Shown here piece after piece: positions 1 through 5,817 of a stretch of DNA of 11,595 bases. The notes beneath the pieces are model-generated. The model did no database searches, had not been told where the DNA came from, and saw nothing but the letters and a program-made list of their open reading frames with translations. The stretch is from Pseudomonadota bacterium (GTDB lineage Bacteria > Myxococcota > Myxococcia > Myxococcales > Myxococcaceae), in contig JAFADT010000993.1 in the NCBI GenBank assembly GCA_023424585.1, positions 1-11,595 of the forward strand. The letters run 5' to 3'. The position numbers were made by a program, and so were the translations under genes. The stretch's first letter is position 1; every line of letters starts with the position of its first letter.

Positions 1-198
1 CTCCAGCGCCGCCGCTCGCGGGTCCTCCCCGGACACCTCCACCACCGTCAGGCCCTGGCGCGCCGCCCACCGGTTCCAGAGGGTCCCCCCCAGGGCCTCG
101 GGTCCCTCCAACACGCTCAGCGTCGCGATGCCCTCCGCCCGGCGCCGGGCCTGGCGGTCCAACGCATCCAGCAGCGCGACTTCCCCCGCCAATGGCAA
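1..198 (-). CDS. Unrecognised protein, N-terminal 66 codons only (cut by window edge)
   Basis: This is an open frame on the minus strand that continues past the left edge. A TTG at 198-196 is the likely start: an in-frame TAG lies two codons upstream, and a run of six G just before it can serve as ribosome binding site. A second TTG two codons later is the only close alternative. The visible part begins MPLAGEVALLDALDRQARRR, and codon use resembles a real gene rather than a shadow. A strand-then-helix stretch with GPEALGG-T-LW (about residues 33-41) sits where an NTPase P-loop might be, but it lacks the Lys of GxxxxGK[ST], so nucleotide binding is not supported. The family is not recognised. 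It follows the MFS operon in the same direction after 138 bp, so it may have its own promoter. Confidence 0.55.
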   Translation of the reverse strand, partial: MPLAGEVALLDALDRQARRRAEGIATLSVLEGPEALGGTLWNRWAARQGLTVVEVSGEDPRAAALE

Positions 199-336
199 GC
201 GCTACCCCCCGGGAGTGATGGCTTCACCGCCCCCTCGTGAGCAAAAGCCTGCTCCCACGGGTCGGGTGAAGACAAGCCCCCCAAAGGAGGTAGGGGGTTG
301 CCGGGGAGGAAGGGACCCGGGTGGGTCTGAAAGGCT
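199..336 (-). terminator. Intergenic gap with a candidate hairpin terminator after the MFS operon
   Basis: These 138 bp separate the MFS stop from the partial gene. Read on the minus strand, C5 (297-293), a 10-nt loop and G6 (282-277) can form a GC stem, followed by CTTGTCTTC. The tail is only moderately T-rich, so this is a weak intrinsic terminator candidate. A second small stem, GACCC-loop-GGGTC, lies just after the MFS stop codon. No convincing promoter for the partial gene could be picked out. Confidence 0.3.
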
Positions 337-1566
337 TTACCGCCCCGCGCCGTCCCCGGCTTCCCGACGGAGAAGGACCCCCAGGCCCGCCGCCGCGAGC
401 GCCGAGACCATGCCCGTCAGGAAGGGAGCCTGGGTGCTCCACGACGCATACATCCAGCCTGTCGCCACCGGACCCACCGTGCGGGCGAGCCCCCCGCAGG
501 ACTGCGCCAGCCCCAGCACCGCGCCCTGCTGCCCTGGCGGGGCGACCTGGGAGGCCTGGCTCGAAATCAAGGGCTGGAGGAAGCCCATCCCCACGCCCAC
601 CAGCGCCACGGCGGCCATCATCGGGAGCGCCTGGTGGGACGCCGCGACCCCCGCCATGCCGCACGCGAGGAGGAGCCCCCCGGCGATGAGCAGCCGGAGC
701 TCGCCCACCGCGCGCGCCAGGGGGCCAATCAGCCCGCCCTGGATGACCAGGCCCAGCCCGCCCACCACCGCGAAGGTGTAGCCCACCTCCTTGGAGCCCC
801 AGCCCAGCCGCGCCTGCACCAGCAGCGCGAACGCCACCTGGAGCGTGGTCATGGACAGGAACACGGCGAAGAACAACCCCAGCACCATCCCCAATGCCTT
901 GCGCCGGGGCGTGTCCTTCAGCGCGGCCCAGCGCGTCTGGGATTGCGTCGCCACGCGCTGCTCCACCGGGTGCGTCTCTGGCATCGCCAGGAGCGCGCCC
1001 AGGAAGCCCACCAGCGCCAGGCCGCCGGCGAGCAGCGGCGGCACCCACGGGCCCAGCCCGGAGAACAGGCCGCCCAGCGTGGGCCCCAGCACCATGCCCA
1101 GGCCGATGCCCGCGCCGATGCGGCCCATGGCCCGGGCGCGCGTCTCCTTCGTCGTCACGTCCGCGAGCGCCGCCTGGCACGCGGCGATGTTGCCGGACGT
1201 CGCGCCCGCCAGGATGCGCGACGCGAACAGCAGCGGCAGCAGCCGGTGGTGGCTGGCCAGCGCGAACAGCCCCATCGCCACCGCGTTCGCCAGGAGGCTC
1301 AGGAGGATGACCGCCCGCCGCCCGTGCCCGTCCGAGTACCGCCCGAGCAGCGGCGTGGCGAGCAGCTGCGTGAGGCTGAAGCAGCCCAGCAGGACGCCCA
1401 CCGTGCGCGCCGAGCCCCCCATGGACTGCACGTAGAAGGGCAGCATCGGGATGACGATGCCGAAGCCCACCAGGTCCAGGAACACGGTGAGGAACACCAC
1501 CGCCTCCACCCGGCGCAGCAGGCCCGGCGAGGCGGCGGGCGCCGCGCCCAGGGTCTCAGCCACCAT
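337..1566 (-). CDS. MFS drug-type exporter (DHA1/TetA-like)
   Basis: A 409-aa integral membrane protein of the major facilitator superfamily, normal length for a 12-helix drug:H+ antiporter. TM1 carries FLDLVGFGIVIPMLPF (about 29-44), typical of TetA-like transporters. Loop 2-3 has motif A as GRYSDGHGRR (75-84), and TM5 has the antiporter motif C, G-x-G-x3-G-x3-GP-x3-G (about 151-166), which is the hallmark of exporters. A charged cytoplasmic loop separates the two six-helix halves. I chose the ATG at 1566; an upstream in-frame ATG at 1635 would add 23 residues that lie inside the epimerase gene and look like shadow sequence. The start overlaps the end of the epimerase gene by 11 bp, so the two are translationally coupled. 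The substrate cannot be read from sequence. With an acyltransferase and an SDR upstream, export of a modified small molecule or lipid is possible but unproven. Confidence 0.9.
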   Translation of the reverse strand: MVAETLGAAPAASPGLLRRVEAVVFLTVFLDLVGFGIVIPMLPFYVQSMGGSARTVGVLLGCFSLTQLLATPLLGRYSDGHGRRAVILLSLLANAVAMGLFALASHHRLLPLLFASRILAGATSGNIAACQAALADVTTKETRARAMGRIGAGIGLGMVLGPTLGGLFSGLGPWVPPLLAGGLALVGFLGALLAMPETHPVEQRVATQSQTRWAALKDTPRRKALGMVLGLFFAVFLSMTTLQVAFALLVQARLGWGSKEVGYTFAVVGGLGLVIQGGLIGPLARAVGELRLLIAGGLLLACGMAGVAASHQALPMMAAVALVGVGMGFLQPLISSQASQVAPPGQQGAVLGLAQSCGGLARTVGPVATGWMYASWSTQAPFLTGMVSALAAAGLGVLLRREAGDGAGR

Positions 1567-2497
1567 GGCCCGCCCGGTCCACCGGCAGCGCGTCCGCGTA
1601 GGCGCGCAGGATGCGGCCCTCGTCGTAGGCGGCATGGAAGCCCGTGGCCTCCAGGAAGCGCTTGTTGTCCACGACGATGGGGTAGCGCAGGTGGTCCGTG
1701 GCCCCCACGGACAGGCGGGGGAAGCCCGCGCGCCCCATCAGCACCGACAGCAGCGGGGACGGCAGCGGCACCGGCGTGCGGCCCGTGCCCTTGATGATGA
1801 CCGACAGCGGGATGGGCGCGGGCCCCGCGACGTTGAAGATGCCGCGCACCTTCTTGTCCAGCGCCAGCTCGAGCGCCGTCACCACGTCCTCCTCCTGGAG
1901 CACGTGGAAGAGCGGGTCATAGCCCAGCACCATGGGCACGCGCCTGCCGCGCAGCAGGTTCGCGAGCGTGCCCGTGCCCGGCGTGCCCAGCGTGTAGACG
2001 AGCCGCAGCACCGCGGTGGTGACGTCCGGCAGGCGCCAGAGCGCCGTCGCCGCGTACAGGTCCGCGGCCACCAGGTCCGCCAGCTCGGGGATGGCCTCCA
2101 GCGCGCGCGGGGGCTCGTCCTCGGAGTGGTACAGCGGCGAGTCCGGCGCCGCGCCGTAGAACGTGTGCCTTCCCACGAAGAGCACCTGCTTCACGCCGTG
2201 CGCCGCGCAGTGGTCGAACAGCGCCTTGGTGCCGTCCAGGTTGATGCGGCCCCGCTCGCGGCCCTGCACGGTGAACGCCGTCACCGTGGCCATGTGGATC
2301 ACCGCCTCCGGCCTCCAGCGGCGGAAGACGTCCTCGGCGGCGCGCTTGCGGAGGTCCACCGGGTGGACTTCGATGCCCCTGGGCGCGTCCCGCCACGGCC
2401 GGATGTCGATGCCGGCCACTTCATGGCCGCTGTCGCGAAGCCTGAGCGCCAGCCTGCGCGCGATGCCGCCGGAGATGCCCGCGATCAACACCTTCAT
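1556..2497 (-). CDS. Atypical NAD(P)-binding SDR / NAD-dependent epimerase-dehydratase family protein
   Basis: A 313-aa Rossmann protein of the extended/atypical short-chain dehydrogenase type. It starts MKVLIAGISGGIARRLALRL, giving a GxxGxxA dinucleotide motif at residues 7-13, and has an acidic D31 at the end of strand 2, which favours NAD over NADP. HMATVTAF (68-75) matches the H-x-A strand-4 motif of the epimerase/dehydratase group. The catalytic centre is unusual. Where VSS-x-x-YG is expected it reads VGRHTFYG (108-115), and where YxxxK is expected it has Y148 followed by A152, so the catalytic Lys is absent. Classical sugar epimerase chemistry is therefore doubtful; it may bind a dinucleotide for regulation or use other residues. 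The ATG overlaps the acyltransferase stop as ATGA (2494-2497), and the C-terminus overlaps the MFS start. It is the middle gene of a three-gene operon. Confidence 0.85.
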   Translation of the reverse strand: MKVLIAGISGGIARRLALRLRDSGHEVAGIDIRPWRDAPRGIEVHPVDLRKRAAEDVFRRWRPEAVIHMATVTAFTVQGRERGRINLDGTKALFDHCAAHGVKQVLFVGRHTFYGAAPDSPLYHSEDEPPRALEAIPELADLVAADLYAATALWRLPDVTTAVLRLVYTLGTPGTGTLANLLRGRRVPMVLGYDPLFHVLQEEDVVTALELALDKKVRGIFNVAGPAPIPLSVIIKGTGRTPVPLPSPLLSVLMGRAGFPRLSVGATDHLRYPIVVDNKRFLEATGFHAAYDEGRILRAYADALPVDRAGHGG

Positions 2498-3312
2498 GGC
2501 AACAGCCTCCGGGCCCGGCGCAGGTTGCGCTCGGCGCGGTTGTCTTCGATGAGCTGCTGGATGCGGGCCTTCACCTGGTCCACGTAGCCCTGGATGACGT
2601 GGTCCTCCTCGTCGCCCGTGCCCTCGAAGAGGAGCGGCTCGCCGTAGTGGATCTCCAGCCCCACCGGCAGGGGCAGGGGCAGCAGGTACGGCGTCAGGGG
2701 GACGTACGGCACGCCCAGGAGCCTGCCCAGCGCGTACGCGTTGATGACGGTGGGGATGGCCGCGCCGCCGCCCAGGAAGGCGAAGGGGATGATGGGCGAG
2801 CGCGTCTGGAGCGCCAGCCGGATGAACCCGGTGCCGATGTCCACCAGGGAGTAGCGGGCCGGGTAGAGCTTCGCGGTGCCGCGCGCGCCCTCCGGGAAGA
2901 TCATCAGGAGCCGGTCGTCCTCCAGGAGGCGCACGGCGTGCTCGGGCAGGCCGGTGAACTGGCCGGTGCGGCTGGCCCACAGCGAGGCCACGGGGAACTT
3001 GTGGATGAAGCGCTCCACCATGCCCTGCGCGAGCCGGGGCGGGTCCATCTCCAGCAGGGTGGAGGTGAGCACCATCATCCCGTCCACCGCGACGCCGCCG
3101 GAGTGGTTGCCCACCAACATGCCCCGGCCCTTCCGGGGGATGTGCTGCACGCCGGTGCAGCGCACCCGGAAGTAGTTCCGGTAGAGGAAGGCGAAGAACT
3201 CCAGGGCCAGCTTCAGGTGCTTCTTGGAGATGCCGTACGGGTCGACACCGTACTCGTTGAAGGGCAGCTCCAACCGCTCCACCCGCTCCGACAGGGATTC
3301 GCTCTGGGACAC
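2494..3312 (-). CDS. MGAT/PlsC-like glycerolipid acyltransferase
   Basis: A 272-aa lysophospholipid acyltransferase-superfamily protein, likely peripheral on the inner membrane, moving an acyl group from acyl-CoA or acyl-ACP to a glycerolipid or similar hydroxyl. Block I is GNHSGGVAVDGMM (68-80), with H70 and D77. The spacing is H-x6-D rather than the H-x4-D of PlsC, and the SGG-x3-DG form resembles the MGAT/DGAT-like branch. Block III is FPEGARGTAK (139-148) and block IV is SPIIPFAFLGG (172-182). No clear transmembrane helix or signal peptide is seen. The start is a GTG at 3312, giving VSQSESLSERVERLELPF; the upstream Shine-Dalgarno is poor, so the exact start is uncertain by some codons. 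It is the first gene of the acyltransferase-SDR-MFS operon and overlaps the next gene by four bases. Confidence 0.87.
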   Translation of the reverse strand: MSQSESLSERVERLELPFNEYGVDPYGISKKHLKLALEFFAFLYRNYFRVRCTGVQHIPRKGRGMLVGNHSGGVAVDGMMVLTSTLLEMDPPRLAQGMVERFIHKFPVASLWASRTGQFTGLPEHAVRLLEDDRLLMIFPEGARGTAKLYPARYSLVDIGTGFIRLALQTRSPIIPFAFLGGGAAIPTVINAYALGRLLGVPYVPLTPYLLPLPLPVGLEIHYGEPLLFEGTGDEEDHVIQGYVDQVKARIQQLIEDNRAERNLRRARRLLP

Positions 3313-3426
3313 GGGCGCACCGTAGCACCGCGCGTGTGCTTTGCACCGGGGGCCCGCGTCCCGCATTGTGCGCCGCCGGGCGCCCACGCCGGGAGGCGGG
3401 TGGGGCCCCAGAGGGAGTGACGCGCG
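3313..3426. promoter_or_regulatory. Divergent intergenic region, probable promoters both ways
   Basis: These 114 bp lie between the divergent acyltransferase and 205-aa genes. On the plus strand TTGCAC (3341-3346), a 17-bp spacer and CATTGT (3364-3369) form a possible but weak sigma70-like promoter; GAGGGAG (3411-3417) is a good ribosome binding site for the plus gene. I could not pick out a convincing promoter for the minus operon. Confidence 0.3.
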
Positions 3427-4044
3427 ATGGCGGGGCAGCCGTGGACGGGAATGCTGGAGGGGGTGCTCGCGTGGGCCCGGGCCCTGCCGGAGGGGCTGTC
3501 CAACCAGGTGGCGGTGGACGTGGCGGGCCGGCGGGTGCGCCTGTCGCACGCGCGGGTGGAGGCGCTGTCGCGCGGCGTGCTGGGCCGCGTGAAGGGGCTC
3601 ACCCTGCGCTCCTGGGACAGCACCGCCACCGTGTACGACCTGCGGCTGGACGTGCGCGGCTGGAAGCTGCGCGTGGAGACGACCCCCCAGCGCGTGGAGC
3701 TGGCCCGGGGCCGCTACACGCTGTGGCTGGCCACGCCGGGCCGGGTGGAGCTGGAGGGCTCCCCCGGCGCGTCGTCGCTGCTCATGGGCGCGCTGCGCTC
3801 GGGGGCGGGGAAGAGCGCGCTCCAGGCCCTGGCGCGCCGGCTGCTGCCGCCGGAGCTGGCCTGGGACGGACAGGTGCTCCGGCTGGAGGGGCGGCTGCCC
3901 CAGGAGGGCGCGCTGGCGGCCCGCCTCTTCGAGTCCTCCTCCCTGCGGATGACCGCGGCGCACGCGCCGGAGGGGCTGTGGCTGTCCGCGGAGGAGTGGC
4001 CGGGGCTGCTGGACCTGCTCCAGGCCGCGCTGGGGACGGGGTAG
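3427..4044 (+). CDS. Unrecognised 205-aa protein
   Basis: The start ATG is well placed nine bases after GAGGGAG. The protein begins MAGQPWTGMLEGVLAWARAL and has no signal peptide or transmembrane helix that I can see. Its middle (about residues 40-120) alternates hydrophobic and charged residues in a way that suggests beta strands, for example GLTLRSWDS and YDLRLDVRGWKLRVE. The C-terminal part is more helical and ends close to LLDLLQAALGTG. I do not recognise a family; the strand pattern after a helical N-terminus loosely recalls lipid-binding beta-sheet proteins, which is only a suggestion. It is divergent from the lipid acyltransferase operon and convergent with the VOC gene, whose stop lies only 10 bp away, leaving no room for a separate terminator. 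Confidence 0.75.
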   Translation: MAGQPWTGMLEGVLAWARALPEGLSNQVAVDVAGRRVRLSHARVEALSRGVLGRVKGLTLRSWDSTATVYDLRLDVRGWKLRVETTPQRVELARGRYTLWLATPGRVELEGSPGASSLLMGALRSGAGKSALQALARRLLPPELAWDGQVLRLEGRLPQEGALAARLFESSSLRMTAAHAPEGLWLSAEEWPGLLDLLQAALGTG

Positions 4045-4054
4045 GGCGCCTCCT

Positions 4055-4444
4055 TCAGCGGCCCTCGCCGTCCCACACGTTGGCGCGTCCCTCCAGGGGG
4101 CCGCGCTGCGGGCGGACGATGCAGAAGCGCTGTCCGGTGGGAGACTCCATCACCCACCAGCGCTTCACGTAGGCGATGCGCTTCGCGCCCAGCGCCTCCA
4201 GCCGCTCCAGCTCCGCGTCCAGGTCGTCCGACTCGATGTCCAGGTGGATGCGGCTCTCGTGCTCCACCTGCTGGATGAGGATCATCGGCTCCTCGGGCTT
4301 CGCCACCAGCTCGCGGTAGGTGGGGGAGTCCGGGTCCGCCGGGGCCAGCGCCCGTCCCAGCGCCGCGCTCCAGAAGCGGGCGGCGGCGTCAATGTCCTCG
4401 ACCTTGCAGTCGATGACGAACGTGCTGAGTCGGCTGTGGTGCAT
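4055..4444 (-). CDS. VOC-superfamily glyoxalase/bleomycin-resistance-like protein
   Basis: A 129-aa, single-domain cytoplasmic protein. It opens STFVIDCKVEDIDAAARFWS, the first beta-alpha-beta module of the Glyoxalase_6-like group, and continues with RIHLDIESDDLDAELERLEALGA (64-86) and a closing WWVMESPTGQRFCIV (94-108). This matches the usual layout of an LG....D, R-HLD, LGA, W-vm-dP-G-eFC protein in this family. The two-module length is normal. The substrate is unknown; such proteins may bind metal and small electrophiles or antibiotics. The ATG at 4444 follows AGGAG by nine bases; the long upstream extension is shadow. Upstream lies a remnant of an SRPBCC/AHSA1 gene, a family often found next to VOC genes, so this may be the survivor of a larger cluster. 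Confidence 0.85.
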   Translation of the reverse strand: MHHSRLSTFVIDCKVEDIDAAARFWSAALGRALAPADPDSPTYRELVAKPEEPMILIQQVEHESRIHLDIESDDLDAELERLEALGAKRIAYVKRWWVMESPTGQRFCIVRPQRGPLEGRANVWDGEGR

Positions 4445-4592
4445 GGCTGCGCTCCTGGGGGGCCGGGCAGGGGGGAAGCCCGTGGGAGGAGCCAGGGATA
4501 CACCGAAAGGCAGGATGGGGGTATGACGGAATGCGGCCCGTGCCGCCCGGCCACGCCGCCGGACGACGCGGGACTTCGCGCCGGACACCGGC

Positions 4593-4607
4593 AGGTGTTC
4601 AACACCT
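4593..4607. repeat. Perfect 7-1-7 palindrome upstream of the VOC gene
   Basis: AGGTGTT-C-AACACCT is a perfect inverted repeat. CCGG lies on each side (4588-4591 and 4608-4611), with one unpaired base on the left. A further ACACC at 4585-4589 could pair with GGTGT, so the region holds three copies of the same half-site in alternating orientation. It sits about 150 bp upstream of the VOC start on the minus strand, and could be an operator or a hairpin. Which protein would bind is unknown. Confidence 0.4.
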
Positions 4608-4670
4608 CCGGCCTGAGGTCGCTCCTCGCGTGGAGCGCTCCCGTGGAGCGCCTCGCGCCCCGGACGCTGC

Positions 4671-4820
4671 GGGTCGTGTCACCTCGCGGTGGCGGCCCTC
4701 GAAGCCGTGCGTGCTGCCGTTGGGGGCGTGCCCGACGAAGCGCCAGTGGCCGCCGCGCTGGAGGTCCATGCGCTCGACGACCCCCTTGTTGCCCCGGCCC
4801 CACCACTGGGCGGGGCGGCC
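4671..4820 (-). pseudogene. Remnant of an SRPBCC/AHSA1 (Hsp90-activator-like) domain gene
   Basis: On the minus strand about 47 codons read QWWGRGNKGVVERMDLQRGG, then HWRFVGHAPNGSTHGFEGRH and REVTRP. This is the core signature of AHSA1-like SRPBCC proteins: WWG near the middle of strand 2, then MDLR-GG-WRFV-x-GPDG and FEG-YREV-P. A full protein is about 140-160 aa. Here the N-terminal part (usual start, helix and TDP-HL-WWG lead-in) is replaced by sequence running into the neighbouring repeat-protein gene, and the part after REVTRP turns into Arg/Ser/Gly-rich sequence without the C-terminal helix. It has no credible start codon of its own. I read it as a decayed fragment left by deletion, not an expressed gene. 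Confidence 0.65.
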
Positions 4821-4854
4821 TGGCGCGCGTGAGGGAAACCCACGACAGCGCGGG

Positions 4855-5406
4855 CTACTTGCGTGGCTTCGACATCGAGCGGACGAAGATGGAGTCGATG
4901 CCGTGGATGCGCATGGAGACGAAGTCATCCACGGTGGCGTTCGTGTAGCCCATGCCGCGCATCTCTTTCACGAAGGCGGCCGTGACGCCGTGGATGCGCA
5001 TGGAGACGAGGTCGTCCGCGCTCAGGTCCGGGAAGCCCAGGCCGCGCATCTCGCGGATGAAGTCCGGTGTCACGCCATGGAGGGTCATGGCCAGGAGCGA
5101 ATCCAGGGGCATTTCCTTGAAGCCCAGCGCGGCGAGGCCCTGGATGCGCTCCGGTGTGATGCCGTGGATGCGGCAGTCCACCAGCTGCTGGAGGGTCAGC
5201 TTCGGGTAGCCCTCGGCGGCCATGGCCCGGACGTATTCCGGGGTGACCTGGAAGAGGCCCACCTGGACCAGCTCATCCACGGTGGTCACCCTCTGGCCCA
5301 CGGCCGCGAGCGCCTGGACGCGCTGGGGGCCGACGTTCACGTTGGCCATGAGGAATTGTTCGTCCGAGGTGGGTTGGGGAATGCCCAGCTCCGCCAGCTT
5401 CTTCGT
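4855..5406 (-). repeat. 87-bp in-frame tandem repeats (29-aa units) of the secreted protein
   Basis: Six units plus a half unit. The 10-mer ccgtggatgc, read on the plus strand, recurs at 4901, 4988 and 5162, spacings of 87 and 174 bp. The units nearest the 3' end of the gene are the most alike, which indicates recent duplication; the first unit (residues 109-137) is the most divergent. Confidence 0.85.
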
Positions 5407-5730
5407 GAAGCGGGCGTCCGGGCTGAAGCGCCAGGTGCCCGCGCCCTGCCCGTCGTTGAAGCGGCCCTCGAAGTCGAACGTGCCCGCTTCTCGCACCAGC
5501 TTGAAGGGGGCGCTGCTCCCGTCCGCCGTGGACAGCCCCTGGAAGTCGGACAGCGGGGCGGAGAAGCCGTGGTGCGAATCGGGGTGGTCCTTCGGGTGCA
5601 ACGACAGTTGCAGTTGCTGCTCCTTCACGTACGCGCCCCACATGCCGGCGCGCTGCGCTTCGGCGGCGAGGGCGGGGAGGGCGAGGAACATCACGGCCAG
5701 GGTGAGCCACGGAGACAGGCGCGACGTCAT
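4855..5730 (-). CDS. Secreted protein with 29-residue repeats, third gene of the BlaI/M56 operon
   Basis: A 291-aa protein with a signal peptide (R4 then a hydrophobic run, PALA near residue 22), so it should be exported to the periplasm or beyond. Residues about 27-108 form a non-repeat domain containing REAGTFDFEGRF and GAGTWRFSPDARF. Residues 109-282 are six tandem 29-residue repeats of the form [VI]-x-x-M-x-x-[LM]-G-[FY]-x-x-x-x-x-D-x-L-V-x-M-x-I-H-G-[VI]-T-P-x-[FY], followed by a half repeat ending SKPRK. The last two full units are nearly identical in DNA too. Similar repeats end the M56 protein encoded 87 bp upstream. The start ATG follows AAGGAG closely. The gap has no strong terminator, so co-transcription with blaI and the M56 gene is likely. 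The molecular role is unknown; a ligand-binding or protein-protein scaffold partner of the sensor is my inference. Confidence 0.88.
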   Translation of the reverse strand: MTSRLSPWLTLAVMFLALPALAAEAQRAGMWGAYVKEQQLQLSLHPKDHPDSHHGFSAPLSDFQGLSTADGSSAPFKLVREAGTFDFEGRFNDGQGAGTWRFSPDARFTKKLAELGIPQPTSDEQFLMANVNVGPQRVQALAAVGQRVTTVDELVQVGLFQVTPEYVRAMAAEGYPKLTLQQLVDCRIHGITPERIQGLAALGFKEMPLDSLLAMTLHGVTPDFIREMRGLGFPDLSADDLVSMRIHGVTAAFVKEMRGMGYTNATVDDFVSMRIHGIDSIFVRSMSKPRK

Positions 5731-5817
5731 GACGGCGACTCCTTCTTCGGCAAGGCGCGGCCCTCCCGCGTGCTCGGGATGGAGCGCGCGGTGGGACCGC
5801 TTGGGAGGTGGAGGGGG

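Larger units (their letters stand above)
4445..4854. other. 410-bp non-coding gap with a gene remnant and palindromes
   Basis: There is no intact gene here. It holds the SRPBCC remnant (4671-4820), a 15-bp palindrome (4593-4607), and a short stretch with the direct repeat GTGGAGCGC twice around a GGAGCGCTCC dyad (about 4630-4650). Long plus-strand frames across it are rich in Arg, Ala and Pro and look like shadows. It must include the promoter of the VOC gene and the 3' end of the BlaI operon transcript; neither a clear promoter nor an intrinsic terminator stands out. Confidence 0.5.

Noticed and set aside
634..1794. Long plus-strand open frame opposite the MFS gene
   Set aside because: Gln/Arg/His-rich low-complexity translation, opposite a clear transporter; a shadow.
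2498..3346. N-terminal extension of the SDR through the acyltransferase gene
   Set aside because: The extension is Pro/Arg/Gly-rich shadow sequence; MKVLIAGISGG at 2497 is the proper Rossmann start and is coupled to the upstream stop.
4838..4868. Terminator after the secreted repeat gene (CCACG...CGTGG)
   Set aside because: The stem is short, the loop is long, it spans the stop codon and no T run follows.
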